A DNA stretch of 64,000 nt from Pseudoalteromonas ulvae UL12 (GCF_014925405.1 NZ_AQHJ01000028.1:248001-312000); one strand, 5' to 3'. Shown: positions 52,083 through 62,679, counted from the stretch's first letter. Numbers and translations are program-made. The notes: a model not told the origin generated them from the letters alone.

Positions 52083-52917
52083 TGTCACAATAAATTCAAT
52101 GTTACGCGGTCAGTTTGAGATATCTGAACCAACTAGTTTTAAAGAGTATGCAAAACTGAATTACACAGGAAGTTATTCTACAGCTCCGTCAATCTCCGTT
52201 GACAGCCTAAAAAAGTTGCCAAACAATCTAACAAACAACAATACGATGGTTTTGCGATTGGGTAACCCCGACAACAAAGGCACACTTTTCAGTCTCGTAA
52301 AAGCAGCAAATTCGATTGATGACTTCTTTTTTAATGATCACAGGTTATTTGCAAGCTTAACCCCTGAACTATTTCTTCCAAACGTCTCAATACGATCATT
52401 ATTTGCTTTTCAACTGTTACCAAAAGTGACTGAAACATCAATTGTGAACCTAGCGCTTGCATCAGGATTACTCGCTGAGGCACTCAGAATCGATACTGAT
52501 AAACATGTAATGATTCCAGCTACAGGCCAAAGTACATTTACATTTTCATTTAAACCAAGAGCCGACATTGAAACAACACTTGATCATATTAACGGTCAAG
52601 TAGAGATTGATGCTGTATTTGTAGGAAAACGCGATGGTAAGGAGCATTTATTTATCGTAGAAGCTAAACATGGCGAAACATTTGATTCTTTGGCTAAGCA
52701 TAAATTGTTTTATCCTCTGCTGAGCTTACTGCCAAAAATACCAAAGGCAATGCCTGTAGTACCTGTATATCTTCGAACCATTAAATCAGCAGAACACACA
52801 GGTATTGATTTTTACATTGCTGAATGCCCCGCTATACTCAACAATCACGATATAATACAATCACTTGATACATTAACACCCTTTAAAACGCATGCTTTGC
52901 ACCTCGCAAACTATTAA
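52069..52917 (+). CDS. PD-(D/E)XK-like nuclease (possibly DUF6997)
   Basis: 282 residues. The core around 175-205 reads GQVEIDAVFVGKRDGKEHLF then IVEAKHG: D181 followed by E198-x-K200, the PD-(D/E)XK arrangement of restriction endonucleases, ending with QH/KH-type helix residues. The N-terminal half has no motif known to me. Lies between the HTH gene (overlap) and the methyltransferase gene (12-bp gap), an arrangement typical of a restriction-modification set. The DUF6997 label is from memory and is tentative. Confidence 0.6.
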   Translation: MNLFDVTINSMLRGQFEISEPTSFKEYAKLNYTGSYSTAPSISVDSLKKLPNNLTNNNTMVLRLGNPDNKGTLFSLVKAANSIDDFFFNDHRLFASLTPELFLPNVSIRSLFAFQLLPKVTETSIVNLALASGLLAEALRIDTDKHVMIPATGQSTFTFSFKPRADIETTLDHINGQVEIDAVFVGKRDGKEHLFIVEAKHGETFDSLAKHKLFYPLLSLLPKIPKAMPVVPVYLRTIKSAEHTGIDFYIAECPAILNNHDIIQSLDTLTPFKTHALHLANY

Positions 52918-52929
52918 AAAGTATAAATA

Positions 52930-54960
52930 ATGAATGCTGAACAATTTAAAGAACTGGTAAAACAAGTCAAAATAGCTAAAAAATTACCTGATGCAATTTA
53001 TTTCCATAAAGATGCATTTGATGATGTACCTAACGAATTAGCCAAGTTTATTAAAATTGTTGCTCAAGCACTCAAAATAGAAGAAAAAGACTACGAATTA
53101 GTAAAATTATTTAAAGCAGATTTTCGTTTATCGTTGCTTAGTTACCCAGATTTTTATACAGATTCTTACCCTGCCCTAAATCAAAGTGTAACCGTTGATT
53201 TAGCAAAACTTAGCCACCGCATTACCCAGTACCGTGACTCCGATAACCCGCCTATCTTACATCGTAAGGAAACCATGGTCCCACACACTAGTGATTATTA
53301 TCAGCTATTTTGTGATATTACAGCAGAAGGTGAACAAGCTGGGTTATATGAAAATACCCGTATGATCGGTTTCAAAAACTCATGGTATAGGCTAATCGAA
53401 AGTAGAGGCTATCAATTAATAGAAGGTCGATTATTTCCCTTAGCACAAAGCGAAAAGTTAACCCATAACGAAACCACGATAGACCGTCATAAAACAGCCT
53501 TAGTCAGGCACGAACTTTCAGCACCGATGAAAACACTTGCAAAACATGGCTATTTGAACGGGGACTACTCTATTTTTGACTATGGTTGTGGCCGTGGTGA
53601 TGATTTAAGAGAACTCGAAGCACACGGCATTGATGCGTTAGGCTGGGATTTAAATTATCGACCCGACGCTGACAAAGTAAGTTCCGATATCGTTAATTTA
53701 GGGTTTGTGATCAATGTTATAGAAGATAGAGACGAGCGTATAGAAACACTGCTTGGTGCCTGGGAGTTAACACAACAAATCCTTGTAGTGTCCGTAATGC
53801 TTGGTAATGAAACTTACGTATCACAATTTCAGCCCTATAAAGATGGCGTAATCACCAGCCGAAATACATTTCAAAAATACTTTACCCAAGCAGAGATAAA
53901 AGCCTTTATCGAAACAACACTTGATGAAAATGCAGTCGCGATTGCACCTGGTATTTTTTATGTTTTTAAAAATAAACAACAAGAGCAAAGCTACTTACAA
54001 AACCGAAATAAACGTTCATATAGCTGGCAACATTTAACCTCCCCCGAACCTGTGACTGAACAACAGGCACGCATTTTATTTACCCAACACCAGCAATTAT
54101 TCGAAAACTTTTGGGTTACGTGTTTAACCTATGGCCGCTGCCCCGCTAATGACGAGTTTTCGCAAAGTGACAAAATAAAAGAAGTTATTGGCTCAAATAA
54201 AAAAGCACTGCAACTCGTTTTAAAATGGTTTGAAGAAGACGAGCTCAGAACCGCTGAAACCATGCGAAAAGAAGATTTACTCCTCTACTTTGCACTTGCC
54301 ATGTTTGAAAAGCGTAAACCTTACACTCAACAGCCAGAAGACTTAAAGCGCGATATAAAAGCATTCTTCGATACGTACAAAATTGCACAACACCAAGCGA
54401 CTGAGTTACTTTTTCAAATAGCAGATAGCGCATTAATTGAGTCTTTATGCCTAGAAGCAGAAAAAATATTACCCGCAGGTAAAATCGATTTTGAAAACGG
54501 CCAGCCTCATGCGCTAACGCTACATAAAGACTTTATCACCTTATTACCACTCGTACTGCGTGTGTATATAGGTGCAGCACTACAGATGTATGGTGAGCTT
54601 GATGATATTCAGCTTATTAAAATTCACATACATTCGGGTAAGGTAACACTACTTGGTTATGAAGGATTTTATGACTCACCTCTTCCGCAGCTTAAAGAAC
54701 GCGTAAAAATAAAAATGGCAAAGCAAGACGTTGATTTTTTTGATTATGTAATCGAAGAAAAACGCCCTATACTTCTCAATAAAATTGACTATATTGATGA
54801 TACGTTTGATGATTATAAAAAGCAAAAGGCGTTTAATAAACGCCTGAATAAGGAGGCATCTTACCTTAGAAAAGATAAAATAATATCTTATAAACATTTA
54901 AATGAGGAGCTATCAAAAAATAAACTTACCCTTAAGCAATATCGTTTCTATGGTATTTAA
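52930..54960 (+). CDS. DNA phosphorothioation-associated putative methyltransferase
   Basis: 676 residues. Middle region 185-330 matches the TIGR04096 type: RHKTALVRHELSAP, SAM-binding SIFDYGCGRGDD (217-225), ALGWDLNYRPDADKV, SDIVNLGFVINVIED and ERIETLLGAWELT. These proteins were named for their frequent location beside dnd (DNA sulfur modification) genes; target and chemistry are unproven. The C-terminal 300 residues are a family-specific extension. Ends 3 bp from the convergent DUF262 gene. Confidence 0.8.
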   Translation: MNAEQFKELVKQVKIAKKLPDAIYFHKDAFDDVPNELAKFIKIVAQALKIEEKDYELVKLFKADFRLSLLSYPDFYTDSYPALNQSVTVDLAKLSHRITQYRDSDNPPILHRKETMVPHTSDYYQLFCDITAEGEQAGLYENTRMIGFKNSWYRLIESRGYQLIEGRLFPLAQSEKLTHNETTIDRHKTALVRHELSAPMKTLAKHGYLNGDYSIFDYGCGRGDDLRELEAHGIDALGWDLNYRPDADKVSSDIVNLGFVINVIEDRDERIETLLGAWELTQQILVVSVMLGNETYVSQFQPYKDGVITSRNTFQKYFTQAEIKAFIETTLDENAVAIAPGIFYVFKNKQQEQSYLQNRNKRSYSWQHLTSPEPVTEQQARILFTQHQQLFENFWVTCLTYGRCPANDEFSQSDKIKEVIGSNKKALQLVLKWFEEDELRTAETMRKEDLLLYFALAMFEKRKPYTQQPEDLKRDIKAFFDTYKIAQHQATELLFQIADSALIESLCLEAEKILPAGKIDFENGQPHALTLHKDFITLLPLVLRVYIGAALQMYGELDDIQLIKIHIHSGKVTLLGYEGFYDSPLPQLKERVKIKMAKQDVDFFDYVIEEKRPILLNKIDYIDDTFDDYKKQKAFNKRLNKEASYLRKDKIISYKHLNEELSKNKLTLKQYRFYGI

Positions 54961-54963
54961 AAG

Positions 54964-57108
54964 TTAATCTAATTTTAGTGATTCATAAAACTTTTCTTTT
55001 AATAATGTTTTCCGTTTTGTGAAAAACTCTTGCTTCGGAACATTGCAATCATTATTTTCATCAAATATTTTTCGTGTTTTTTGAGTAATCCAATGTCCAC
55101 CGAGTCCTGAACTTTCAAGGTATTTAAACGACTCGGAAAATGGTTTATTTGATTTATCTATATTCTGTGCCTGAGGTAATGGAAACATATTTCCTATTGA
55201 ATTTACATGGTAGTCACGAGAGTCATCTGCAAAATAGGCTTTGATGTTAGATTGTTCCGGAGCCCTTGGTTCCATGTGATCTAAGTGCAACTTCGACACA
55301 TCCTCTTCTGAAATTCCTATGTTGATACTTTTAATCGATAGCTTGTCAGCATCTAGAGAGGTTGATAATAGCTTAGCAAAAAGTACCCTAACTTTAATAT
55401 CTGAAGAGTTATATTGCCAGCTATCTAGCCAAGAATAAAAGAGCTCTTTATTTTCATCATTCAAAGGAGTCAAATCTGAGTAGTATACGTTTGAAGAAGT
55501 TTTATTATTTTGACTTAACAAACGATTGCCCATTTCTCTAGCCCCTTTATAATCTTTATGAAGTAATGCTAAATGGGACAGTTTTATGGCTTGACTATTT
55601 AATTTTTCAAACTTTTCTCTATTCTTATTTTCAATAAGCTCATACAAAAAGGCTTGAACTTTATTAGGGCTGAAGCTAGAACAAATATGGTCTTGTATAT
55701 ATTTAAGGACGAGACAAAAATACCCAGCCATAACACCATTGTATTTAAGTGCACACAAAAGTGATATTAATTTAAAAGCAGGGCTTCTATCTTTATTGTA
55801 TTCAGCCTTTAAAGCTAATTTTTCTCTTTCTCGATCTTTAAGGTCAAAAGTGTTAACTATTATCCTACAGGCTTGAAAAATATTAAAATCAATTGTTATA
55901 TCTTGTGACTTATATGCATTTTGATTTTCTAAGTACTTTTTCACCTCTTCTCTATACTTATCATTTTGGTTATAACCTATAGATGTTGAACCGCTCATAA
56001 AAGCTGTGGCGAAGAACGTTATATACTTTTTACGATAGTCAGCAGTGTCACTGTATATTTCATCACCCCATTGGTTTTCTAAAGTTTCTATTTTTGAGTC
56101 AATGACACTATCGCATTCTTCACTTTTCAAGCAGTACTTCTTATAGAACTGATTTTTAATTAAATCTAAATCAGCCAGATCCATTGAGCGATCATTGAGC
56201 ACTTCAAATAAAGTATACGCATCTTTCGGGTTACCAGTTTGTACTACACATAATTTTATCTCGTGCAAGAACGAAGATATCTTATCAATAAGAGACTTTG
56301 CAATTTCAAAAGGTTTATCTTTTGTGTTAAGTGCCATGAAAGAGTCGAATATTTGTTGGATTGCATTTGTATATTGTTTTTCAATTTTAGTTAAATCTTC
56401 CTCTACTATCCGAAACCTTGGCTTGTTTTGATCATTTAAAGTAATATATACGTTTGAAAGGGCTTTTGAGAATTGTGAATTAAATGACTTTCTATCATAT
56501 GTTAAGAGCATTGAGTGCTTAGTTATAAAAGTAGTTAACTCTTCTCTGTGGACATTTTGAAAATCGCTGCTATCTTCCATTAACTCAGGTAGATGGACAA
56601 GGTTTCTATATTTAGTAGAGAAATTATTCCTACCATCTTCCTTATCTTCACCATCCATTTCTTCTATACTCTGAAATTCCTCAAGTAGAGCATTTCCGTC
56701 AAACTGTTCTATTTTATTAGTAAAAAGATATTCACTAGACTGTTGAAGTTGTTCGAAAAGTTTCGATAAATGCAGTATTTTTGATTGAGCAATAGCTTGC
56801 CTTGTAGTCACACGCAAAAGTAAGAAAAGAACATAATTAGTCAAAAAAATGGTAGTGAAGCGTTGCTGGCCATCTATTAGATCATGAGTTTTTCTTTCCA
56901 TATCAGCAACTGTTACAACTGAGCCTGCAAAATATTCCGTCTCATCCTGACTATGCCAGTCTTCAATAAGTCTTTTTACCATCTCTTTATCCCAGCTATA
57001 TGGCCTTTGATAATGAGGAATTTTAACTTTATTAACTGCTAATGCTTCAGATTGTACATCACCACTAATCTGATAAAAATTTACAATTTTTGCGCCTTTT
57101 AAATCCAT
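54964..57108 (-). CDS. DUF262/DUF1524 (GmrSD/SspE-like) nuclease
   Basis: 714 residues. N-terminal DUF262 (ParB/Srx-like NTPase) with IPHYQRPYSWD and DGQQR at 79-83. C-terminal DUF1524 HNH-type nuclease with LHLDHMEPRAP (about 607-617) and NSIGNMFPL. GmrSD (cuts glucosylated hmC DNA) and SspE (senses phosphorothioate DNA) share this layout, so it is likely a modification-sensing effector. Last gene of the four-gene minus operon; its start lies 2 bp after the PLD stop. Confidence 0.85.
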   Translation of the reverse strand: MDLKGAKIVNFYQISGDVQSEALAVNKVKIPHYQRPYSWDKEMVKRLIEDWHSQDETEYFAGSVVTVADMERKTHDLIDGQQRFTTIFLTNYVLFLLLRVTTRQAIAQSKILHLSKLFEQLQQSSEYLFTNKIEQFDGNALLEEFQSIEEMDGEDKEDGRNNFSTKYRNLVHLPELMEDSSDFQNVHREELTTFITKHSMLLTYDRKSFNSQFSKALSNVYITLNDQNKPRFRIVEEDLTKIEKQYTNAIQQIFDSFMALNTKDKPFEIAKSLIDKISSFLHEIKLCVVQTGNPKDAYTLFEVLNDRSMDLADLDLIKNQFYKKYCLKSEECDSVIDSKIETLENQWGDEIYSDTADYRKKYITFFATAFMSGSTSIGYNQNDKYREEVKKYLENQNAYKSQDITIDFNIFQACRIIVNTFDLKDREREKLALKAEYNKDRSPAFKLISLLCALKYNGVMAGYFCLVLKYIQDHICSSFSPNKVQAFLYELIENKNREKFEKLNSQAIKLSHLALLHKDYKGAREMGNRLLSQNNKTSSNVYYSDLTPLNDENKELFYSWLDSWQYNSSDIKVRVLFAKLLSTSLDADKLSIKSINIGISEEDVSKLHLDHMEPRAPEQSNIKAYFADDSRDYHVNSIGNMFPLPQAQNIDKSNKPFSESFKYLESSGLGGHWITQKTRKIFDENNDCNVPKQEFFTKRKTLLKEKFYESLKLD

Positions 57109-57110
57109 TA

Positions 57111-58034
57111 TTAGTCCTTTTTAATTCTCAAAACTTCACTTCGTCTACCCGGCATATAAACTTCTACTTCATCACTTGCATATAGCTTAAGGTAAGAATA
57201 TAAATTTGCCTGGAGATCTTTTATTTCTTGGCGGTACGGTGCAGGGTCATCAGCTAATGCGTCATGCAGCAACCTTGAGATTTGCCCAAAACCTAAGTCA
57301 CGTTCTGACTGGTTTTCAGTAATTTGTTTTTTTAGCCAGCAGTATGCTTTTGTTTGCTTGAGCAAAGTTGACGCTAATACAAAATCGCCTTTAGCATTCT
57401 CTATTTGAGCAAAGGGTAATGATGGGTTGAGTTGATATTCATTCAAACAAACGTCTGGTTTACCTAACGGGAAGTCTGAGACAAACAGCTCTGATGTTTG
57501 TGGCAGTATATCTTCAGGCCATATAGCAGATAACTCAGCTTCATGGGACGTATCAAGTTGTTCTAAAAATGCTTGCATTTTATCGAGCATACTTAAAGTC
57601 AAATCAGTGGCTGATTCAACAATTTTATTAATGAATGCTTTGGATTGTTCACAGGCATTTACTCTACTACAGGATTCTAAGTTACTGTTATTTACTAGGG
57701 CTAACCCTTTGCCCGTTAAATTAGCGCTACCATTGAAAATAGTGTCGTGATCTATTTGATAAATTTTTGCATGCAAATTTACGAGAGCTTTTACTTGGTA
57801 GCCATTGTTAATACAATCTCGCAGTGCATTTAAATCACTTGCACCTTTGACAAAATCATTTGGTGTAAAACGACCTACCAATTTAACTTTAGGCTTATTA
57901 GCTGTAATTAAATGGCTCAACCAGCTTGTAGCTGACTGAGTCATAAAAGCAGATATGATAGTTAAATCATTACAGCTAGGTAATAACTTCTCAAGTTGAA
58001 GCGTCAGCTCAGTATTTGAGATTAAGCTCGACAT
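57111..58034 (-). CDS. Phospholipase D-like nuclease
   Basis: 307 residues. One PLD active-site motif: NLHAKIYQID with H88-x-K90 and FNGSANLTGKGL (N101, N105). A dimer would complete the catalytic centre, as in NgoFVII/BfiI-type restriction nucleases and DISARM/Dpd PLD proteins. Start overlaps the GHKL stop (TAATG). The role is probably DNA cleavage as part of the operon. Confidence 0.8.
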   Translation of the reverse strand: MSSLISNTELTLQLEKLLPSCNDLTIISAFMTQSATSWLSHLITANKPKVKLVGRFTPNDFVKGASDLNALRDCINNGYQVKALVNLHAKIYQIDHDTIFNGSANLTGKGLALVNNSNLESCSRVNACEQSKAFINKIVESATDLTLSMLDKMQAFLEQLDTSHEAELSAIWPEDILPQTSELFVSDFPLGKPDVCLNEYQLNPSLPFAQIENAKGDFVLASTLLKQTKAYCWLKKQITENQSERDLGFGQISRLLHDALADDPAPYRQEIKDLQANLYSYLKLYASDEVEVYMPGRRSEVLRIKKD

Positions 58035-59842
58035 TAAAAGTCGTCCAACTCGTCACCTTCAGGGCCTTGTAGAAACTCACTAATGACTATCCCCCACTCT
58101 CGTCGAATAGTATTTAAATAAGCTAAACGTCGCTCATCTGTGGTTTCGTTCATCACCCGAGCAAAACCAGCGATTGTGGTTTGCATAATCTCAAGTTCAT
58201 CACCATCAAGCTTGCTTACTAGCTTTTGATAAAAAACGTGGTTGGTATTGAATAATACGAGTGTTAACCCTTTACTTGTTGATACGTCAAAGAAGGCTTC
58301 AGAATCTCGTGCAACATCTTCAATTAAAAAGCGATTACCAGTGAGAATGAGTCGCTCGGCCTTTTCTTCAGCCTCTTCATCACTCATTCCACCTGCTTTT
58401 TTGAGATGTTCAACAACATCTTCCTTCTTTAGCTCTTTTGGTGTTTCTTCTTTAGTCTTATGACCATGAGTTTCACGGTGTGCAGAGCCTTGCGTTGCTT
58501 TAGATGCAGCACCTTCTGAAACAGTTTTAGGCTCCTCACCTTTTACAGCTTTACCTTCAACATTTATTGTATCTAAGGCTTTAGTTAAAGCTGATACATG
58601 CTTTTTAATTACTGCCACCACTTTAAGTACTTGAAGTAATGAATCAGAGTTTTCTTCTAGATCTCTTAAGTACTCTTGCTCAGAGTCGAATCCAGCTTGA
58701 GTAAAAATTGTTTTCATCTCGTAAGGAATTAAACGAATAGCATCTTGCTTATTATTCGTTACACCAAAAACAGCATCAAGCGTTGGTGGGAAGGATACTT
58801 CAATCCCGATAAAGCGCCCTTTACTCTCTCTTAAAGCAGAAGTTAAGAATGAATCTCTTAAAACTAGCTCTCTATTGGCTCGAACAATTGAAACTCCTAC
58901 ATTTTTGCTACAATGCTTACCCCAGGCTGTACCACCTAATTTACCAACAGTATCCTTCAAAATACGATTTGATATATTCTTTTTAACCATTGAGGTAGTA
59001 ACGGTTACATCATCTCGTTTGGGCTCACCGTTTTCATCAATGTATTCAACTGAAATGACTTCTTCATCCATCTTCTCAAAGAAAGCTTCATTTTTATAAC
59101 TACCAGGTAATTCTGGGAGTGAAGTATTCTTTTTGAGATACATTGGATCGTTTGCTTTAAAAGTTTCCTTATCATAAACATCAAGCCTGTCATCTGCTGA
59201 TTTACGATACGTAATACTTTCTATTTTTATATTGTCATCACTAATGAAATTACGATACATCCTGCCTACTAAATGCTCACAATGTCGGTAGATTGACTTG
59301 CCGGTTTTCCAGCTTAAGCGATCAAGTTTAGACCAAATAATTAATGTGCCTGACTCTGGCTTTTTAGTAAAAAAAGCTTTTTCATACTTTGCAGGAATGG
59401 CTTTAGCTCTAGGCATTGGGACTTCTTCAAGCGCACCATTTTTCATTTCATCAACATCTAAGTAAGTATGATGAGGTTCCCCACCTGCCTGCCAACTCCA
59501 TACATCAACGCGCTTACACTGTGAAATGGAAGAATTTGGTAAACCCATACCAAACTTACCCATACCGCCCGTATCTTTACGGTGCGTACCGCCACCAAAT
59601 TGCATAGCAACTCTAAGAGTATCGATATCCATACCTACACCATTATCCCAAAGGGAGATTTCTGATACGGTATAATTTTTACGGGCTTTTAATTGTTCTT
59701 CTATAAAACCAACTTCTACACGGGTGGCCGTTGCTTGTAAGCTATTATCGATAAGTTCAGCTAAAGCGTATGCTGTATTGTTGTAACCATTATCCCTTAA
59801 TGACTCAATAACGGTCTCAGCACTTAAAAATCTATTACTCAT
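58034..59842 (-). CDS. GHKL (Hsp90/MutL-like) ATPase
   Basis: 602 residues from the ATG at 59842 (AAGGAA upstream, TAATG overlap with the helicase stop). Bergerat ATP-binding motifs: ALAELIDNSLQA (E29, D32, N33), WDNGVGMD (D66, G68, G70) and GKFGMGLPNSS. Closest to the MORC/MutL-like HATPase_c_3 group. A Lys/Glu-rich linker lies around 440-490. ATP-driven dimer clamping is typical of such subunits in defence operons. Confidence 0.85.
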   Translation of the reverse strand: MSNRFLSAETVIESLRDNGYNNTAYALAELIDNSLQATATRVEVGFIEEQLKARKNYTVSEISLWDNGVGMDIDTLRVAMQFGGGTHRKDTGGMGKFGMGLPNSSISQCKRVDVWSWQAGGEPHHTYLDVDEMKNGALEEVPMPRAKAIPAKYEKAFFTKKPESGTLIIWSKLDRLSWKTGKSIYRHCEHLVGRMYRNFISDDNIKIESITYRKSADDRLDVYDKETFKANDPMYLKKNTSLPELPGSYKNEAFFEKMDEEVISVEYIDENGEPKRDDVTVTTSMVKKNISNRILKDTVGKLGGTAWGKHCSKNVGVSIVRANRELVLRDSFLTSALRESKGRFIGIEVSFPPTLDAVFGVTNNKQDAIRLIPYEMKTIFTQAGFDSEQEYLRDLEENSDSLLQVLKVVAVIKKHVSALTKALDTINVEGKAVKGEEPKTVSEGAASKATQGSAHRETHGHKTKEETPKELKKEDVVEHLKKAGGMSDEEAEEKAERLILTGNRFLIEDVARDSEAFFDVSTSKGLTLVLFNTNHVFYQKLVSKLDGDELEIMQTTIAGFARVMNETTDERRLAYLNTIRREWGIVISEFLQGPEGDELDDF

Positions 59843-61488
59843 TATTTTATTTCCTTTTCTGCCCACATATCATTCCAATAACCAAATGCGAGGCTAATAC
59901 TTTGAAACTCAGGTATGTTATCCATCACTGTGTATATATTGCATTCTTTGTTACCGCCGCTTTTATAACCCCTCATGGCACGGCCCGCCATTTGCAAATA
60001 CTGTACTAATGAGTTCATTGGCTTTGCGATTACGGTAACATTTGTTTTTGGGGCATCAAAACCTGCGGTTAAGACATTAAAATTGACAAGGACTTGCAAC
60101 GTCCCATTTTTATACTGAGCTATTTTTGCTCTGCGACTTTCTGTCGAATCATTTTTACTATCTATTGAAGCAGCTTTAATACCTTGATAAGCAAGAGCTG
60201 TTGCTAAGTTAATTCCGTGTTCCACTGTACAAGCGAAAACTATAATTTGAGACCCAAGCTTACATTCCTCAATAATAGTATTGAGGATCTGGCGATTACG
60301 TTCTATGTTATTAGCCAAAGTAGCCATTGTTTCAACGCCGCCTGCATCCCTTAATTCATATGCAGCAATGCCCGAATGGTCGTAATTTAATGATTTAAAA
60401 TTAGCTTTAGCTAAGTATCCCTTCTCGACCAAGTAATCTATAGGTGATAGATAACCTGAAATTTGCATTGATACTTTATTTTCATAAAAAAAATTAGCTA
60501 AACGAGCATCTTCCTCAGATAGTCCATCCTCAGAATAACTTCTTCCCGGTGTTGCTGTTAAGCCAATCAAATCAGCGTGAAATGCTTTGTCATCAATAAA
60601 GTCTTGAACAACTTCTTGAAACTTAGGAGCTACTGCTTTATGGGCTTCATCAAATATTACTAATGTTACTTTTTCAGCAAGCTTGCTATATAAAAGTTGT
60701 AATTGTCTAGAATCACTTTTTCGTAAACTTAAAAACTTGTGTAAGCCCGCAACGACAAATCCAGAATCAATACCGCTTAGGCTCTCTGTGGAACTTGAAT
60801 AAAAGCCGTAAAGTGAGGTTGATCGATTACCTAGTGACTGCCATGCTTTAGAAAATTCAACATAAGCTTGCGAACAAAGTTCCTCTCTATCTGCAAGCCA
60901 AAGAACCAAGTTATTTTCAGATTGCCTTAAGTGCTCCGCAGCTATGTTCATTGCTGTGCGTGTTTTCCCCGCCCCAGTTGGCAAATGAATTAAAACGCGT
61001 TTTTTATTCTCAACTAAGCATCTAAAAGTTTGTTTACTTATATCTTGTTGATAAGGGTAGAGTCCATAACTAGGTTCTACACAAGCGATACTTTCGAGCT
61101 GAGAGTCTTGATTTAATTCATCAACATAGAGTTCTTTTAACCCTAAAACAGCTGCAAAACTTTCAGGCTGCTCTTTTGACCAACTAATTACAGCATCATA
61201 AAACTGTGGCGTTACCTTTTTATTTTTCAAACCTAAACTAGGGAATAAATCAGCCAATAAAGTTGGTGGTATTCTTTCTATTAACTTTTGTCGTAGGAGG
61301 TCGTCAAATAAAAAGTCGATTTGCATAACACTAGCTACAACGCCTGCTAATTTATGCTTTTGATAATTAACTGAATCTCTTATTTCGTTTTCTTGAACAT
61401 CAAGCGCTAAAGCGAACTGTATAGAATTTTTTGGAAGGAAACTGAGTAGTTCATCTTCGGAAAAGTTTGATAAAATATTGGTAAGCAT
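59842..61488 (-). CDS. DEAD/DEAH-type SF2 helicase, restriction-associated
   Basis: 548 residues. Walker A HLPTGAGKT (GAGKT at 172-176), DEAH (FDEAH, 280-283), GLTATPG, and a C-terminal helicase domain with IVFACTVEHG, VNFNVLTAGFDAP and QMAGRAMRG. Similar layout to HsdR/type III Res helicases without the nuclease; a comparable helicase is known as a dnd-linked restriction component. First gene of the minus operon with GHKL, PLD and DUF262. Confidence 0.82.
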   Translation of the reverse strand: MLTNILSNFSEDELLSFLPKNSIQFALALDVQENEIRDSVNYQKHKLAGVVASVMQIDFLFDDLLRQKLIERIPPTLLADLFPSLGLKNKKVTPQFYDAVISWSKEQPESFAAVLGLKELYVDELNQDSQLESIACVEPSYGLYPYQQDISKQTFRCLVENKKRVLIHLPTGAGKTRTAMNIAAEHLRQSENNLVLWLADREELCSQAYVEFSKAWQSLGNRSTSLYGFYSSSTESLSGIDSGFVVAGLHKFLSLRKSDSRQLQLLYSKLAEKVTLVIFDEAHKAVAPKFQEVVQDFIDDKAFHADLIGLTATPGRSYSEDGLSEEDARLANFFYENKVSMQISGYLSPIDYLVEKGYLAKANFKSLNYDHSGIAAYELRDAGGVETMATLANNIERNRQILNTIIEECKLGSQIIVFACTVEHGINLATALAYQGIKAASIDSKNDSTESRRAKIAQYKNGTLQVLVNFNVLTAGFDAPKTNVTVIAKPMNSLVQYLQMAGRAMRGYKSGGNKECNIYTVMDNIPEFQSISLAFGYWNDMWAEKEIK

Positions 61489-61583
61489 TAGGTTCCTTTA
61501 GCTCAAAGCATATCATTCCTTCAAGTTACTGAGGCAGGCTTAAGTAGCAAAAACCCCTTATAACTTCTTTATATTCAGGACAT

Positions 61584-61595
61584 TATAATATTATA
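61584..61595. promoter_or_regulatory. Palindromic AT element between divergent operons
   Basis: TATAATATTATA, a 12-bp palindrome that offers a consensus -10 (TATAAT) in both directions, centred between the helicase (starts 61488) and DUF4007 (starts 61734). No clear -35 seen. Confidence 0.35.
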
Positions 61596-61733
61596 CAATT
61601 TAGTACAAGTATTTTGAGTTAAATGAGTAAACACTGTTTAAATAGACAGCCTTTGTATATAAAGTACTTTCGTCTACACGCATTTCAAGTTAGTATCGCC
61701 ATTGGACAAATTCTCCAAGGGCACTCAATAAGC

Positions 61734-62678
61734 ATGAAAGCTAAATTTACGGGGCATGATACTTTCCCTCTTCGCTATGGATGGTTATATAAAGCAACTA
61801 ACTTTCTGAATAATAATGGTAAATTCACAAGTTCTGATGAAACTAAGCTGCGTCACGCAGTTGTGGAGCTTGGCGTTGGTAAAAATATGGTAAAAGCGAT
61901 TCAGTATTGGGCTGAATCTACCTGCGTTGTTTCTTCAAACCGTATTGCAAATACTACAGAACACTTAGTCAGCCCTAAAGGAAGGTTTCTTTTTGGCGAC
62001 TTTGAAAGTGAAGGTCACGACCCTTTTTTAGAACATATTACTTCTGTCTGGTTAGTTCACTTCTGGCTGAACTTTAATTTTAAAGACCTCACTGCATATC
62101 GTTATTTCTTTAATTATTCTCATGTGCAGCATTTTGAAAAATCTAAATTACTCGATGATTGCTTCAATGATGCAAAAAAACTCGTTACTAATGATATTGG
62201 TAACGAAACGACTTTAAAAAAAGACATCGACTGTTTCTTAAATATGTATGTGAAAAAATACAAAGGTGCAGGTAAAAAGAAAGGGGTCATTGATGAAGAT
62301 CACTTTACGTCTCCCCTGTCTGAATTGCATTTGATACAAGATAATGGTGCCGGCTTTTATGTCAGTAACTTAGCTGAGCGCCCTGAATTACCGATAGCGG
62401 TTTTTATTTATGCATTAATAGAGTTTTTTAACGTGGAAACTTCAGATTCAAACGTCTCGACAATCGACTTTGATGCACTATTAACTAAACCTTGTTCTCC
62501 CGGCCGTATTTTTCGCTTGTCAGAAACAGGGCTTGGTCAAAAATTAGATGAGGCTCAAACCTTAACTCAAAATGGTATTTCTTGGGTGGATTCTCTTGGG
62601 TTAAGACAAGTCAAAGTTGATAAAACTGAGCTTACAAATTCGCTAGACTATTTAAAACAGTATTACGGTAAATGCTAA
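61734..62678 (+). CDS. DUF4007 family protein
   Basis: 314 residues from the ATG at 61734, since family members begin F-GHDTFPLRYGWLYK; a start at 61623 adds 37 residues with no conserved pattern. ELGVGKNMVKAIQYW and SPKGRFLFGDF are further DUF4007 features. Members occur near DNA sulfur-modification or PAPS-reductase-like genes in many genomes; molecular role unknown. Stop codon is followed 1 bp later by the ATPase start. Confidence 0.8.
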   Translation: MKAKFTGHDTFPLRYGWLYKATNFLNNNGKFTSSDETKLRHAVVELGVGKNMVKAIQYWAESTCVVSSNRIANTTEHLVSPKGRFLFGDFESEGHDPFLEHITSVWLVHFWLNFNFKDLTAYRYFFNYSHVQHFEKSKLLDDCFNDAKKLVTNDIGNETTLKKDIDCFLNMYVKKYKGAGKKKGVIDEDHFTSPLSELHLIQDNGAGFYVSNLAERPELPIAVFIYALIEFFNVETSDSNVSTIDFDALLTKPCSPGRIFRLSETGLGQKLDEAQTLTQNGISWVDSLGLRQVKVDKTELTNSLDYLKQYYGKC

Positions 62679-62679
62679 G

